Assembly: GCF_017349295.1 (NCBI RefSeq)
Contig: NZ_JAFMPK010000044.1
Location: 1 to 64,000, forward strand
Origin: Myceligenerans salitolerans
GTDB lineage: Bacteria > Actinomycetota > Actinomycetes > Actinomycetales > Cellulomonadaceae
DNA length: 64,000 nt
Direction of reading: 5' to 3'
Shown here: in pieces, positions 35,130 to 43,645 of the stretch
Numbering within the stretch: the stretch's first letter is position 1
Layout of the letters: every line of letters starts with the position of its first letter
Program-made: the position numbers and the translations under genes
The notes under the pieces: generated by a model
What the model was told of the DNA's origin: nothing
What the model saw: only the letters and a program-made list of their open reading frames with translations
The model's database searches: none

Positions 35130-36008
35130 ATGCCCGTGCCTCGCACCGCGTTGAGTCCTCGCATCCGTGAGGGGCGCACCGCACTGGGCGCTCGGCTGCG
35201 TGATCTCCGGCGGGCTGCTGGGATGACCGGGCAGCAGCTCGCCGAGTCCCTGTCATGGGCGCGGTCGAAGGTCTCCAAGATCGAGAACGCGCATCAGCCG
35301 CCCACGGATGAGGACGTGCGCTCGTGGTGCGCGGCGACGAACAGTACGGACCAGGTCGAGTCCCTGCTCGCGGAGCTGCACACGCTCCAGACGCGCCATC
35401 AGGAGTGGGAGCGCGTCCTGCGTGGCGGCATGGCGTCGACGCAGAACGCGGTCGCGCGGCGTGAGGAGGAGACCCGCCTGTTCCGAGGCTACGAGTCGGG
35501 GATCGTTCCGGGCCTGTTGCAGACACCCGCGTACGCGACCGCGATCCTCGAGCGGGTGAGCAGGACGTGGGGGCGCACGGATCTCGAGGCGGCGGTCGTC
35601 GCGCGGATGCGCCGGCAGGACGTGCTGCGCGATCCGTCGAAGCAGTTCAGGTTCGTCATCACCGAGGCGGTGCTGCTGTACAACCTGTGCTCTCCGGGCG
35701 ACATGCTCGGCCAGGTCGACAGGCTCCGGGAGGCCACGGCGTTGCCGAACGTCCGCTTCGGCATCATTCCCTTCGACCAGCCGCTCGTCGTGACACCGAA
35801 GCACCCGTTCGGCATCTACGACGACCGGCGGGTCGTGGTCGAGACGGTCTCCGCGCTGCTGCAGCTCACTCAGGCGGCGGAGGTCGAGGCCTACGCCGCC
35901 GCGTTCGACGCCCTGGAGAGCGCCGCCGTGCACGGGAAGCGAGCACGGGCGGTGCTGCGCCATGCCGCGCGGCAGATCGCCGCACGGCAGATCGACGAGA
36001 AACATTGA
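35130..36008 (+). CDS. XRE-family regulator with DUF5753 domain
   Basis: An N-terminal helix-turn-helix (MTGQQLAESLSWARSKVSKI near residues 28-47) is followed by a DUF5753 domain with the typical LFRGYESGIVPGLLQTPAYA segment near 108. Such proteins, common in actinobacteria, control development or act on small adjacent proteins. ATG 35130 has an agaagagag site immediately before it. The upstream 77-residue gene and downstream small ORFs form its neighbourhood. The effector is unknown. Confidence 0.88.
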   Translation: MPVPRTALSPRIREGRTALGARLRDLRRAAGMTGQQLAESLSWARSKVSKIENAHQPPTDEDVRSWCAATNSTDQVESLLAELHTLQTRHQEWERVLRGGMASTQNAVARREEETRLFRGYESGIVPGLLQTPAYATAILERVSRTWGRTDLEAAVVARMRRQDVLRDPSKQFRFVITEAVLLYNLCSPGDMLGQVDRLREATALPNVRFGIIPFDQPLVVTPKHPFGIYDDRRVVVETVSALLQLTQAAEVEAYAAAFDALESAAVHGKRARAVLRHAARQIAARQIDEKH

Positions 36009-36054
36009 GAAAATTGCACGACCGGGGCGCTCGGCGAAACTAGCATCCAGAGGC

Positions 36055-36177
36055 ATGTGCTCGGTCCCTACCCAGGTCAGGGCCGGTGAGACGCACGCTG
36101 CGGTGCGCGCCCCGGCCCTACCCGTCACCCCCCAGGACAACGTCGCGACCCGCTCGACACCGCGCGATATCCCATGA
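36055..36177 (+). CDS. Possible 40-residue leader ORF coupled to the next gene
   Basis: A short frame opens at ATG 36055 after a weak agagg and ends with TGA overlapping the next ATG (ATGA at 36174). The coupling geometry is the main evidence; the peptide is low in complexity and not recognised. It could equally be noncoding. Confidence 0.3.
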   Translation: MCSVPTQVRAGETHAAVRAPALPVTPQDNVATRSTPRDIP

Positions 36178-36503
36178 CGCCCCGAGGCGATGGCGACAAC
36201 GGCACGGCAGGACGACGTGGCGGCCGGACCGCCGGGGAGATCCCGCCCGGCGAGCGCTCCTTCCCCGGTGAACACGCCTCCTGCATGATGTGCGGTGCCA
36301 TGACGGTGCTCACCTGGGTCGAGGAGACCAGCCGCTACCACTGGATCGCCACGGGGGAGCCCGCCGACCGGATGCCGCGGTGCGACGGCGGCACGGGCTG
36401 GTGGATCGGGGAGCCGAAGCTGACCGCCCATGTGCCGAAGTTCCGGCGATGGGACTACGCCGAGGACGAGCTGCTCCGCGACGCGCGGCACGGCGACAAC
36501 TGA
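36174..36503 (+). CDS. Hypothetical Trp/Tyr-rich small protein
   Basis: The 109-residue frame has a protein-like composition in its second half (TWVEETSRYHWIATG, GWWIGEPKL, KFRRWDY), with five Trp and a CMMCG cysteine pair that could bind metal. The first 38 residues are Gly/Arg-rich, so ATG 36288 is an alternative start. It is the last gene in the run led by the XRE regulator and the convergent neighbour lies 29 nt beyond. No family is recognised. Confidence 0.55.
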   Translation: MTPRGDGDNGTAGRRGGRTAGEIPPGERSFPGEHASCMMCGAMTVLTWVEETSRYHWIATGEPADRMPRCDGGTGWWIGEPKLTAHVPKFRRWDYAEDELLRDARHGDN

Positions 36504-36531
36504 CCGTCCCGCAGGCGCGGCGGGAGCCGCG

Positions 36532-37422
36532 TCATCCGGCGGGAAGCAGGACCCCGTCCTCCGTGAGCACGACCGTGACCGCGGCGCTCCACGACGAGGG
36601 ATCCTCGACGGCCCGGCCCACCGCCCCCGGCTCGCCCGTCGGGACGAGGTACTGGTACGCGCGCACCTCGTAGGTGCCGGCCGGGAGTTCGGGCGCCTCC
36701 GCGGTGGGCCCGCTCACGTCCTCGTCGGCGCCGTCCCTGCCGAGGCACGCGGACCTGGTCGACGGCGTTCCGTAGTGGGTGAAGTCCTCGATGCCGACGG
36801 TCGCGTCCTGCACGGCGTCGACCGGAAGGGACACGACGCGGCCGCCCTGGGTCCAGACGAAGGAGAGCGGGCCGGCCAGTACGTCGTCCGACAACGATTC
36901 CTCGGTTCGGGTCACGGCGAGGGTGTTGCGGCGGACATCGGTGATCCGCAGGCCGTACCCACCGGTCGAGGAACCGTCGGCCACCGGCGCGGCGTCCCCG
37001 GAACGCGCCTCGCCCTCGTCGGGAAAGAACCGGGCCGGCAGGCGCCCGCCGCAGGCGATGGGACTGCCCTCCCAGCCCGGGGGCTGGAATCCGAGCATCA
37101 GATGGGCCTCACCGTGCCGGCCCAGGCCGAGCACGTCGGGGGCGGTCGTGAACCCCGCGACACCGGGCGCGTAGCCCATGTCGTGGGGTGGGTCGTACAG
37201 TGCGCCGGTCGCCACGAGCGTCACCGCCGCGACGGACATCATGCCCGCCCCCGCGGCCTTCGCCGCCCTCCGGGTGCGAACACGCCCACGGACCGCCGCA
37301 TACGCGTCGACGTGAGGTGGTGCCATCGCCTCGCCACGGCGGGACATCTCCTCGAGTGCGGCGGCAAGACCGGATCCCGCCCCCGGATGTTCTCCTTCGG
37401 GCGGGTGGTCTGCGTTCGTCAC
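36532..37422 (-). CDS. Membrane protein paired with second SigE-family sigma factor
   Basis: The 296-residue protein has a cytoplasmic N-terminus rich in Glu and Arg, one membrane span near residues 60-78 (MMSVAAVTLVATGALYDPP), and an external domain with four Cys. GTG start overlaps the sigma factor stop (GTGA). Layout and placement parallel the 32564-34039 gene, and parts of the external domain look similar (a GRVVSLPVDAVQDATVGIED-type segment against LPSYFDPEPHQVAFDETGVG). It is possibly an anti-sigma or sensor protein; this is inferred from context only. Confidence 0.7.
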   Translation of the reverse strand: MTNADHPPEGEHPGAGSGLAAALEEMSRRGEAMAPPHVDAYAAVRGRVRTRRAAKAAGAGMMSVAAVTLVATGALYDPPHDMGYAPGVAGFTTAPDVLGLGRHGEAHLMLGFQPPGWEGSPIACGGRLPARFFPDEGEARSGDAAPVADGSSTGGYGLRITDVRRNTLAVTRTEESLSDDVLAGPLSFVWTQGGRVVSLPVDAVQDATVGIEDFTHYGTPSTRSACLGRDGADEDVSGPTAEAPELPAGTYEVRAYQYLVPTGEPGAVGRAVEDPSSWSAAVTVVLTEDGVLLPAG

Positions 37423-37988
37423 AGGCTTCCTCCCGGCTGCACGTCCATGACGTTCTGAAGCGCCGACATGGCGTCCGACAAGTGCCGCTTCACAGTACCT
37501 TGCGCGATGCCCAAGGTGGTCGAGATCTGCGGCACCGTCATGTCCTCGAAGTGGCGGAGCACCACCACGGCACGCTGCCGCGGCGAAAGCCGCTCCAGCG
37601 CCGCCTCGATGTCCGCCTTGGCGGACGCCGCGTGTTCCGGGCTGCGCGCCCGGCCGTCGTCGGCGAGGAGGTGCTGGATGCCGAACCACCGGGAGCGGCG
37701 GCGGAACCCGTCGACGTAGATGTTGGTCATCGCGCGCTTCACGTAGCGCTCGATGCCCATCGCCGGGTCGAGGCCGGCACCGTGTGCGTCGTCGGCGAAC
37801 GGCTGTCCACCCGCGTCGGCCACGCGCGGCACCGCCGGACGCCGGAACCGGGAGAAGGTCCGGACCAGCGCCTCCTGGACCAGGTCCTCGGCCTGGTGCC
37901 GGTCACCGCACAGCAGGTAGGCATAGCCGTTCAGAGCGGCTCCTCGATGCATCATGAGGTCGGCCAGCTCCTTGTCCCACTGCGGCAC
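37419..37988 (-). CDS. SigE-family ECF RNA polymerase sigma factor (second copy)
   Basis: Region 2 is LNGYAYLLCGDRHQAEDLVQEAL and region 4 VVLRHFEDMTVPQIS plus GIAQGTVKRHLSDAM. The protein is clearly paralogous to the sigma factor at 34036-34617. GTG start (VPQWDKELADL) follows a perfect aggagg by 5 nt. It is co-translated with the overlapping membrane protein. Promoter targets of either copy cannot be named from this window. Confidence 0.9.
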   Translation of the reverse strand: MPQWDKELADLMMHRGAALNGYAYLLCGDRHQAEDLVQEALVRTFSRFRRPAVPRVADAGGQPFADDAHGAGLDPAMGIERYVKRAMTNIYVDGFRRRSRWFGIQHLLADDGRARSPEHAASAKADIEAALERLSPRQRAVVVLRHFEDMTVPQISTTLGIAQGTVKRHLSDAMSALQNVMDVQPGGSL

Positions 37989-38155
37989 CGGGGCCTCCTG
38001 AGGGTTCTCATGTCAGGTCGTCACGAACGAGCGCCCCCGATGGTTGGGGGCAACCGAGAGATTCTTCCGCATTGCGCGTGCCGCACGCGAAACGAGTCTC
38101 ATCTGACTCAGAGCGGCCTCCCGGCGCCCTGATACAGGTCTGACGTGAAGAGATC

Positions 38156-38417
38156 GTGAAGGCAGCGCCCCTGCCCCCAACGATCGCCGACGACGGCTAC
38201 GGCCTGCCGACCGCTGAGGCAGAGGTGGCGCGATGGAGGGCCGCACGCCCCCAGGGATCGATGGAGGGCCGTGCGCCCCCAGGGATCGGGCCCGAGCCCT
38301 GACGGCTTCGACGTCTACGGGGCGATGTCCGTGGGGGGCAGCTCCGAGGAGGAGTGGCTCGTGGTCTCCGACCCGATCACCGTCACGATCGAGGACGGTG
38401 CCGTCAGCGGGGGCTGA
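38156..38417 (+). pseudogene. Small gene frameshifted by a 28-bp tandem duplication
   Basis: From GTG 38156 the frame reads IADDGYGLPTAEAEVARW, then enters two tandem 28-bp units at 38231-38286. Because 28 is not a multiple of three, translation ends early after about 48 residues. Downstream of the duplication the original frame continues with DGFDVYGAMSVGGSSEEEW and ends at 38417, so removing one unit restores a 77-residue protein. The restored C-terminus has normal acidic, protein-like composition. The intact product is not a family I recognise. It overlaps the 3' end of hemD on the other strand by 14 nt. Confidence 0.6.
38231..38286 (+). repeat. 28-bp tandem duplication
   Basis: Units 38231-38258 and 38259-38286 match at 26 of 28 bases (ca versus tg in the middle). 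The two differences show it is not a fresh exact copy or simple assembly stutter. Confidence 0.85.
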
Positions 38418-39558
38418 CGGCGAGTTCGATGCGGTAGCCCCGCTTCACCACGGTGCGGATCAGGTCCCGGCCCGCCGTCTCACGCAGCCGGGCGACGGCC
38501 ACCTCGGCCGCGTGGGGGTCGGTGGAGTCGCCCGGCAGCGCGGCCAGTACCTGGTCCCGGGAGACGACATCACCCCCGGCGGCGGCGAGCAGCCGCAGCA
38601 CCTCGACGCCCGTCGGGGACAGGGGCAGCACCCGCCCGTCCAGGACCGCGACCCGTGCCCGGATCTGCAGCGGGCCCGCGACGGTGGCCAGCGCCACCGA
38701 CTCGATCCGCTCGTAGTGCCCCACCAGTGCCCGCACGAGCGCGCCCAGGCGCCCCCGCTCCGGTTGCAGCGTCTTGATGCCGCGGTCCTCGAGCGGCTTG
38801 GCCGTGATCGGCCCGACGGCAGCCATGACGAGCCGGTCCCCCTCGACCCGTTCCCGCACGGCGGACAGCACCCCTGCCTCCTCGACGGCTCGGATCCACG
38901 CCTCCGAACCGGGCGCCGACGTGAACACGACGGCGTCGATCTCCCCCACGGCGGCGGCGTCCGCCGACGCCACGACCGCGGCCGGGTCCGGCGCCGGACC
39001 CCAGCGGTACACGACGAGGCTGGCGACCTGCGCGCCGGCCTTCTCGAACACGTCGTCCAGCCCGTCGGCGCCGGCACCGTGGTGCTGGATCGCGATCCGC
39101 AGCCCGGACACGCCCTCGCTCAGCAGCACCTCCGCGACCTCGGCCGACGTCTCCGACTCGGCGACCCAGTCCGGGTACAGGCCGGCCGCCTGGATCGCGC
39201 CCCGCGCCTTCGGTCCGCGCGCCACGATCCGCACGCCGGCGAGCATCGCGGTGAGCTGCTCGGCGAGCCCGTGCGCGTCCGCCGCCTCGAACCAGGCGCG
39301 GAACCCGATCCCGGTGGTGACGACCACGACATCGGGTGGGTCGGCGATGATCGCACGCGTCGCGGCGAGCAGGGTCTGGTCGTCGACGTGCGGGATCATG
39401 CTCAGCGCGGGGGCGTGGCGGATCTGCGCACCACGACGTTCCAGGGCGGCGGCCAGCTCCGCGGCCCGCCGCTCGGCGGTCACGAGCACCGTGCAGCCCG
39501 CCATGACCTGTCCCAGCGCAGGGCGGGGCAGGGCCACGCCCTGCGCGGCCTCAGACAC
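38404..39558 (-). CDS. hemD: Uroporphyrinogen-III synthase with C-terminal winged helix
   Basis: The first 260 residues form the two-lobe HemD fold (VLVTAERRAAELAAALERRG; IDAVVFTSAPGSEAW; VMAAVGPITAKPLEDRG), which closes hydroxymethylbilane into uroporphyrinogen III. The last 110 residues are an OmpR-type winged helix with VVSRDQVLAALPG and RLRETAGRDLIRTVVKRGYR. Fusions of this kind are known in actinobacteria; DNA binding is likely but its target is not. The GTG start lies 8 nt inside the cobA end. Position at the end of the nitrite reductase operon suggests it feeds siroheme synthesis rather than general heme supply. Confidence 0.85.
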   Translation of the reverse strand: MSEAAQGVALPRPALGQVMAGCTVLVTAERRAAELAAALERRGAQIRHAPALSMIPHVDDQTLLAATRAIIADPPDVVVVTTGIGFRAWFEAADAHGLAEQLTAMLAGVRIVARGPKARGAIQAAGLYPDWVAESETSAEVAEVLLSEGVSGLRIAIQHHGAGADGLDDVFEKAGAQVASLVVYRWGPAPDPAAVVASADAAAVGEIDAVVFTSAPGSEAWIRAVEEAGVLSAVRERVEGDRLVMAAVGPITAKPLEDRGIKTLQPERGRLGALVRALVGHYERIESVALATVAGPLQIRARVAVLDGRVLPLSPTGVEVLRLLAAAGGDVVSRDQVLAALPGDSTDPHAAEVAVARLRETAGRDLIRTVVKRGYRIELAVSPR

Positions 39559-40372
39559 CGGCACCTGCCAGTCGCCCGTCACGCGCGCCCCCGAGCAGTC
39601 CGTCCGCCGCCACGCCACCGATGACGATGACGGCGGGGGCCGCCACACCCGCCCTGGTGGCGACGTCCGCCGCCTCGTCGAGGCGGGTCCGCGTGACACG
39701 CTGGGCCGGCGTGGAGCCGTTCTCCACGATCGCCACGGGAGTGGCCGGGTCGGTCCCGGCACGCAGCGCCTGCTGAACGATGGTGCTCAGCGACGAGACC
39801 CCCATGAGTACCACCAGCGTAGCCGTGTTCTCCCGGGCCACGGCGATCGCGGCGGCGTCGAGCCCGCCGTGCCCCGACGCGATGTGCACCCCGTGAGCGG
39901 TCCCCCGGTGCGTCACGGGGATCCCCGCGAGCCCGGGAACGCTGACCGCCGAGGTGACCCCGGGCACGACCTCGACCTCGATCCCCGCCTCCCGGCAGGC
40001 CAGCATCTCCTCCCCGCCCCGCCCGAACAGGAACGGGTCGCCGCCCTTGAGGCGTACGACGTGCGCCCCGGCCAGGGCGCGCGCGACGACGATCCGGTTG
40101 ATCTCGTCCTGCGGCACGGGGTGGTGGCCGGGCGCCTTGCCCACGTGGACGACATCCGTCGTGGCGGGCAGGTCGTCGAGCACCCCGACGGCACCGAGCC
40201 TGTCGGCCACGACGACGTCGGCGTTCTGCAGGGCGCGCCACGCCCGCAACGTGAGCAGGTCGACGGCACCGGGACCGCCGCCCACGAGGGTCACCCGCCC
40301 GCGCGGTGGGTGGCCGGAGCCGGGCGGATCGCCTGCCGCACCGCCCGGCCCCGACGTCTGCGGGCCTCTCAC
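39551..40372 (-). CDS. cobA: Uroporphyrinogen-III C-methyltransferase
   Basis: The SAM-dependent methylase has the GGGPGAVDLLTLRA opening, the AGAHVVRLKGGDPFLFGRGGEE motif, VVPGVTSAVSVPG and IPVTHRG, all classic SUMT motifs. It adds two methyls to uroporphyrinogen III to give precorrin-2, the siroheme precursor needed by NirB. Only the SUMT domain is present; the dehydrogenase/chelatase activity (CysG N-terminus or SirC/SirB) is missing from this operon and must be elsewhere. The GTG overlaps the nirD stop (GTGA). Confidence 0.92.
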   Translation of the reverse strand: MRGPQTSGPGGAAGDPPGSGHPPRGRVTLVGGGPGAVDLLTLRAWRALQNADVVVADRLGAVGVLDDLPATTDVVHVGKAPGHHPVPQDEINRIVVARALAGAHVVRLKGGDPFLFGRGGEEMLACREAGIEVEVVPGVTSAVSVPGLAGIPVTHRGTAHGVHIASGHGGLDAAAIAVARENTATLVVLMGVSSLSTIVQQALRAGTDPATPVAIVENGSTPAQRVTRTRLDEAADVATRAGVAAPAVIVIGGVAADGLLGGARDGRLAGAGV

Positions 40373-40851
40373 GCCGGTGCTCCCACTCGGACGACACCGT
40401 CGACCACCCGGGCCGGGTGGACCGTCAGGTCCGCCACGAGCCCGGGCTTCGGCTCCTTGTCGGCCTCGACCAGGCACTCACCCGTGACGAGGGAGAACAC
40501 CTGCTTGTAGACGGGTGAGGCCACGGTCGGCACTCCGCCCCGGGTGCCGACGATCCCGCGCGACAGGACGTACGCCCCGGAGAACGGGTCGAGGTTCTGC
40601 ACGGCACGCAGCCGGACGCCGTCGTACGGTTCGGCCAGCAGGAAGACGGCCACCTGGACGCCGTCGAGCAGCGCGGCGACGCCACGTTCCGGCGTCAGGT
40701 CGTCGACCGGGCACACGGTGTGCCACACGACGTCACCGGGCACGTCCACGTCCTCGCTCCCTTCGGCTCCCCGGGCGAGCGCCACGGCCCCGCCGGGCCG
40801 CGACACGGTACGGGAGCCGTCGCGGTCCAGCTCGTGTTCGGACAGGGTCAT
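40369..40851 (-). CDS. nirD: Nitrite reductase small subunit
   Basis: The 160-residue protein has a Rieske-like fold without the Cys/His cluster ligands, as in NirD: WHTVCPVDDLTPERGVAALL, QNLDPFSGAYVLSRGIVG and VASPVYKQVFSLVTGECL are diagnostic. A 40-residue charged N-terminal extension precedes the domain. The ATG overlaps the nirB stop (ATGA). It supports NADH-dependent reduction of nitrite to ammonium by NirB. Confidence 0.92.
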   Translation of the reverse strand: MTLSEHELDRDGSRTVSRPGGAVALARGAEGSEDVDVPGDVVWHTVCPVDDLTPERGVAALLDGVQVAVFLLAEPYDGVRLRAVQNLDPFSGAYVLSRGIVGTRGGVPTVASPVYKQVFSLVTGECLVEADKEPKPGLVADLTVHPARVVDGVVRVGAPA

Positions 40852-43544
40852 GAGCGCACCTCCAGGTGGGGACCCGAGATCAGGACGGGCGCGTCCTGCG
40901 CGCCCGCGACGGCCGCTGCACGTTCCGCGTCGGTGGCAGGGCGGTGCTGGCCGCGCTCGGCGACGTACGCGAGGTTCGGGTCGGTCTCCTCGGGGGCGTT
41001 CACGAACGAGGTGAAGCGGCGTAGCTTCTCCGGGTCCTCGAGCACGGCCCTCCACTCGTCCTCGTAGCTCGCGACGTGGTCGGCCATGGCGGCGTCCAGA
41101 TCGGCGCAGATGCCGAGGGAGTCCTCCATGACGACCTGGCGCACGCCGTCGAGGCCGCCCTCGACCTCGTCCATCCACGGGGCGGTGCGCTGCAGGCGGT
41201 CGCCGGTGCGGATGTAGTACATGAGGAAACGGTCGATGGTGGTGATCAGGTCTTCCCGGGTGAGGTCCTCGGCCAGCAGCTTGGCGTGCGCGGGGCGCTG
41301 CCCGCCGTTGCCCGCCACGTAGAGGTTCCAGCCCTTGTCGGTGGCGATGACGCCCACGTCCTTGCTCTGGGCCTCGGCGCACTCGCGGGCGCAGCCGGAG
41401 ACGCCCATCTTGAGCTTGTGCGGCGCTCGCAGGCCGCGGTACCGCAGCTCCAGCTCGACCGCCATGCCCACGGAGTCCTGCACGCCGTACCGGCACCAGG
41501 TGGAGCCCACGCAGGACTTCACGGTGCGCAGCGACTTGCCGTAGGCGTGGCCGGACTCGAAGCCGGCGTCCACGAGGCGGCGCCAGATGTCGGGCAGCTG
41601 TTCGACGCGCGCGCCGAACATGTCGACCCGCTGGCCGCCGGTGATCTTCGTGTACAGGCCGAAGTCCCGCGCGACCTCGCCGACGGCGATCAGCCCCTCC
41701 GGCGTGACCTCGCCGCCCGGCATGCGAGGCACCACGGAGTAGGTACCGTCCTTCTGCAGGTTGGCCAGCATGTGGTCGTTGGTGTCCTGCAGCGCGGCCT
41801 GCTCGCCCGCGAGGATGTGGCCGTTGCCCTGGCTCGCCAGGACGGAGGCGACGACGGGTTTGCAGATGTCGCACCCGCGGCCGGGACCGGCGGCGCCCTC
41901 GGGGGCCCGGCCGAACCGGCCGATGATCTCGCTGAACGTGTGCAGGCCGGCCACGCGGACGGCGTCGAACAGCTGGGCACGGGTCAGCTCGAAGTGCTCG
42001 CACAGGGCGTTACTGACCTCGATGCCGGCCTTCTCGAGCTCGGTGTTGGTGAGCTTCTTGACCACGGGCAGGCAGGCGCCGCAGGTGGTGGCCGCCTTGG
42101 TGCAGGCCTTGACCCCGGGGACGTCGGTGCAGCCGGGCACTCCGTCCGATCCGGCCACGGCGGCCCTGATCTCTCCCGCCGACACGTTGTTGCAGGAGCA
42201 GACGGTGGCGTCGTCCGGGAGCTCGAGCCCCCCGAGGGCGGCGCCGTTGCCGCTCTCGGGGAGGATGAAGCTGCTCGGGTCGCCCTCGGGGAGCTGGGCG
42301 CCGAGCAGGGGGCGCAGCATCGCGTACGGGGCGGCGTCGCCGACGAACACACCGCCGAGGAGGGTGCGGGCGTCGTCGGACAGCACCAGCTTCTTGTAGA
42401 TCCCGGCGACCTGGTCGGCCCAGACGACCTCGACGCAGCCGTCGGTCCGGCCGTGGGCGTCGCCGAAGGAGGCGACGTCGACGCCGGACAGCTTGAGCTT
42501 GGTCGCGGTGTCGGCGCCGGGGAACGTCGCGTCGCCGCCCAGCAGGCGGTCGACGACGATCTCCGCCATGGTGTAGCCGGGCGCGACGAGGCCGATGCAG
42601 CGGCCCTCGATGCAGGCCACCTCCCCGATCGCGGACACGTCCGGGTCGCTGGTGGCGCAGGCGAGGTCGACGACGGCGCCGCCACGCTCACCCATCTCCA
42701 GGCCGGCCTCGCGCGCCAGCTCGTCGCGCGGACGGACGCCCGTGGCGACGACGACGATGTCGGTGTCCAGCCGCCCGCCGTCGGCGAACTCCATGCGCCC
42801 GACGTGCCCGGTGCGCCGGTGGGGCTTGAGTTCCTTGGTGGCGGTGTCCGTGCGGACCGCGATGCCCTTGCCGTTGATGAGCCGCTTGAGGGCCTCGCCT
42901 CCGCCCAGGTCGATCTGCACGCCCATGAGGTGCGTGCCGAACTCGATGACGGTCGCGTGCGCGTCGAGCGCCTTGAGCGCGCCCGCCGCCTCGAGGCCGA
43001 GGAGGCCGCCTCCGATGACGGCGCCACGTAGGGGTTTGTTCGGGCTCGCCTCTCTCTTCTGCTCGACCCAGCCGCGCAGGGCGGCCAGGTCGTCGATGGT
43101 GCGGTAGACGAACACGCCCGGCAGGTCGGCTCCCGGGATCGGTGGCACGAACGGGAAGGAGCCCGTGGCCAGCACCAGGTGGTCGTAGGGGTGCACGCGG
43201 CCGAGGCGGTCGGTGACGGTCTTCCGCTCGCGGTCGATCGCCGTGACCCTGCGGTCGCGGTACAGGGTGACGAGCGGGTCGTCCCACAGTTCGGGCTCAC
43301 CCAGCGCGAGGGCCTCGGGCCCGTCGGTGAACCAGCGGCTCAGGCCGACGCGGTCGTAGGGGGGCCGGGGCTCCTCGGCGAAGACCGTGACGGAGTAGCG
43401 GCCGTCGGTGTCGCGGGAGCGCAGGGCCTCCACGAAACGCTGCGCGACCATGCCGCCGCCCACGACGACGACGCGCCGCGTGTCGTCGCTCCCGGCTTCA
43501 CGCTGGGTGTCGCCCGCTGGTCCGGGCACCGATGAGTTGACCAT
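40848..43544 (-). CDS. nirB: Assimilatory NADH-nitrite reductase large subunit
   Basis: N-terminal FAD/NAD domains (VVVVGGGMVAQRFVEALR) are followed by two Fe-S BFD-type modules (CSCNNVSAGE and CGACLP; CDICKP), then a sulfite/nitrite reductase domain with siroheme/[4Fe-4S] cysteines in SCVGSTWCRYG and GCARECAEAQ. It reduces nitrite to ammonium in the cytosol. Start choice is uncertain: ATG 43544 fits homologues and has TACGGT at -12 to -7 (possible leaderless message), while ATG 43649 overlaps the upstream stop by ATGA and adds 35 residues. I prefer 43544. The length, about 900 residues, fits the family. Confidence 0.92.
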   Translation of the reverse strand: MVNSSVPGPAGDTQREAGSDDTRRVVVVGGGMVAQRFVEALRSRDTDGRYSVTVFAEEPRPPYDRVGLSRWFTDGPEALALGEPELWDDPLVTLYRDRRVTAIDRERKTVTDRLGRVHPYDHLVLATGSFPFVPPIPGADLPGVFVYRTIDDLAALRGWVEQKREASPNKPLRGAVIGGGLLGLEAAGALKALDAHATVIEFGTHLMGVQIDLGGGEALKRLINGKGIAVRTDTATKELKPHRRTGHVGRMEFADGGRLDTDIVVVATGVRPRDELAREAGLEMGERGGAVVDLACATSDPDVSAIGEVACIEGRCIGLVAPGYTMAEIVVDRLLGGDATFPGADTATKLKLSGVDVASFGDAHGRTDGCVEVVWADQVAGIYKKLVLSDDARTLLGGVFVGDAAPYAMLRPLLGAQLPEGDPSSFILPESGNGAALGGLELPDDATVCSCNNVSAGEIRAAVAGSDGVPGCTDVPGVKACTKAATTCGACLPVVKKLTNTELEKAGIEVSNALCEHFELTRAQLFDAVRVAGLHTFSEIIGRFGRAPEGAAGPGRGCDICKPVVASVLASQGNGHILAGEQAALQDTNDHMLANLQKDGTYSVVPRMPGGEVTPEGLIAVGEVARDFGLYTKITGGQRVDMFGARVEQLPDIWRRLVDAGFESGHAYGKSLRTVKSCVGSTWCRYGVQDSVGMAVELELRYRGLRAPHKLKMGVSGCARECAEAQSKDVGVIATDKGWNLYVAGNGGQRPAHAKLLAEDLTREDLITTIDRFLMYYIRTGDRLQRTAPWMDEVEGGLDGVRQVVMEDSLGICADLDAAMADHVASYEDEWRAVLEDPEKLRRFTSFVNAPEETDPNLAYVAERGQHRPATDAERAAAVAGAQDAPVLISGPHLEVRS

Positions 43545-43645
43545 GTCTTGACCGTAGGCGGGCAGCTTTTCGGTACGGTGCGACGTCGGTTGCACGTCGG
43601 GAACATCTTCCTCACGCGGACCGGGGCCGGCGTGTGAGCCGCGCG

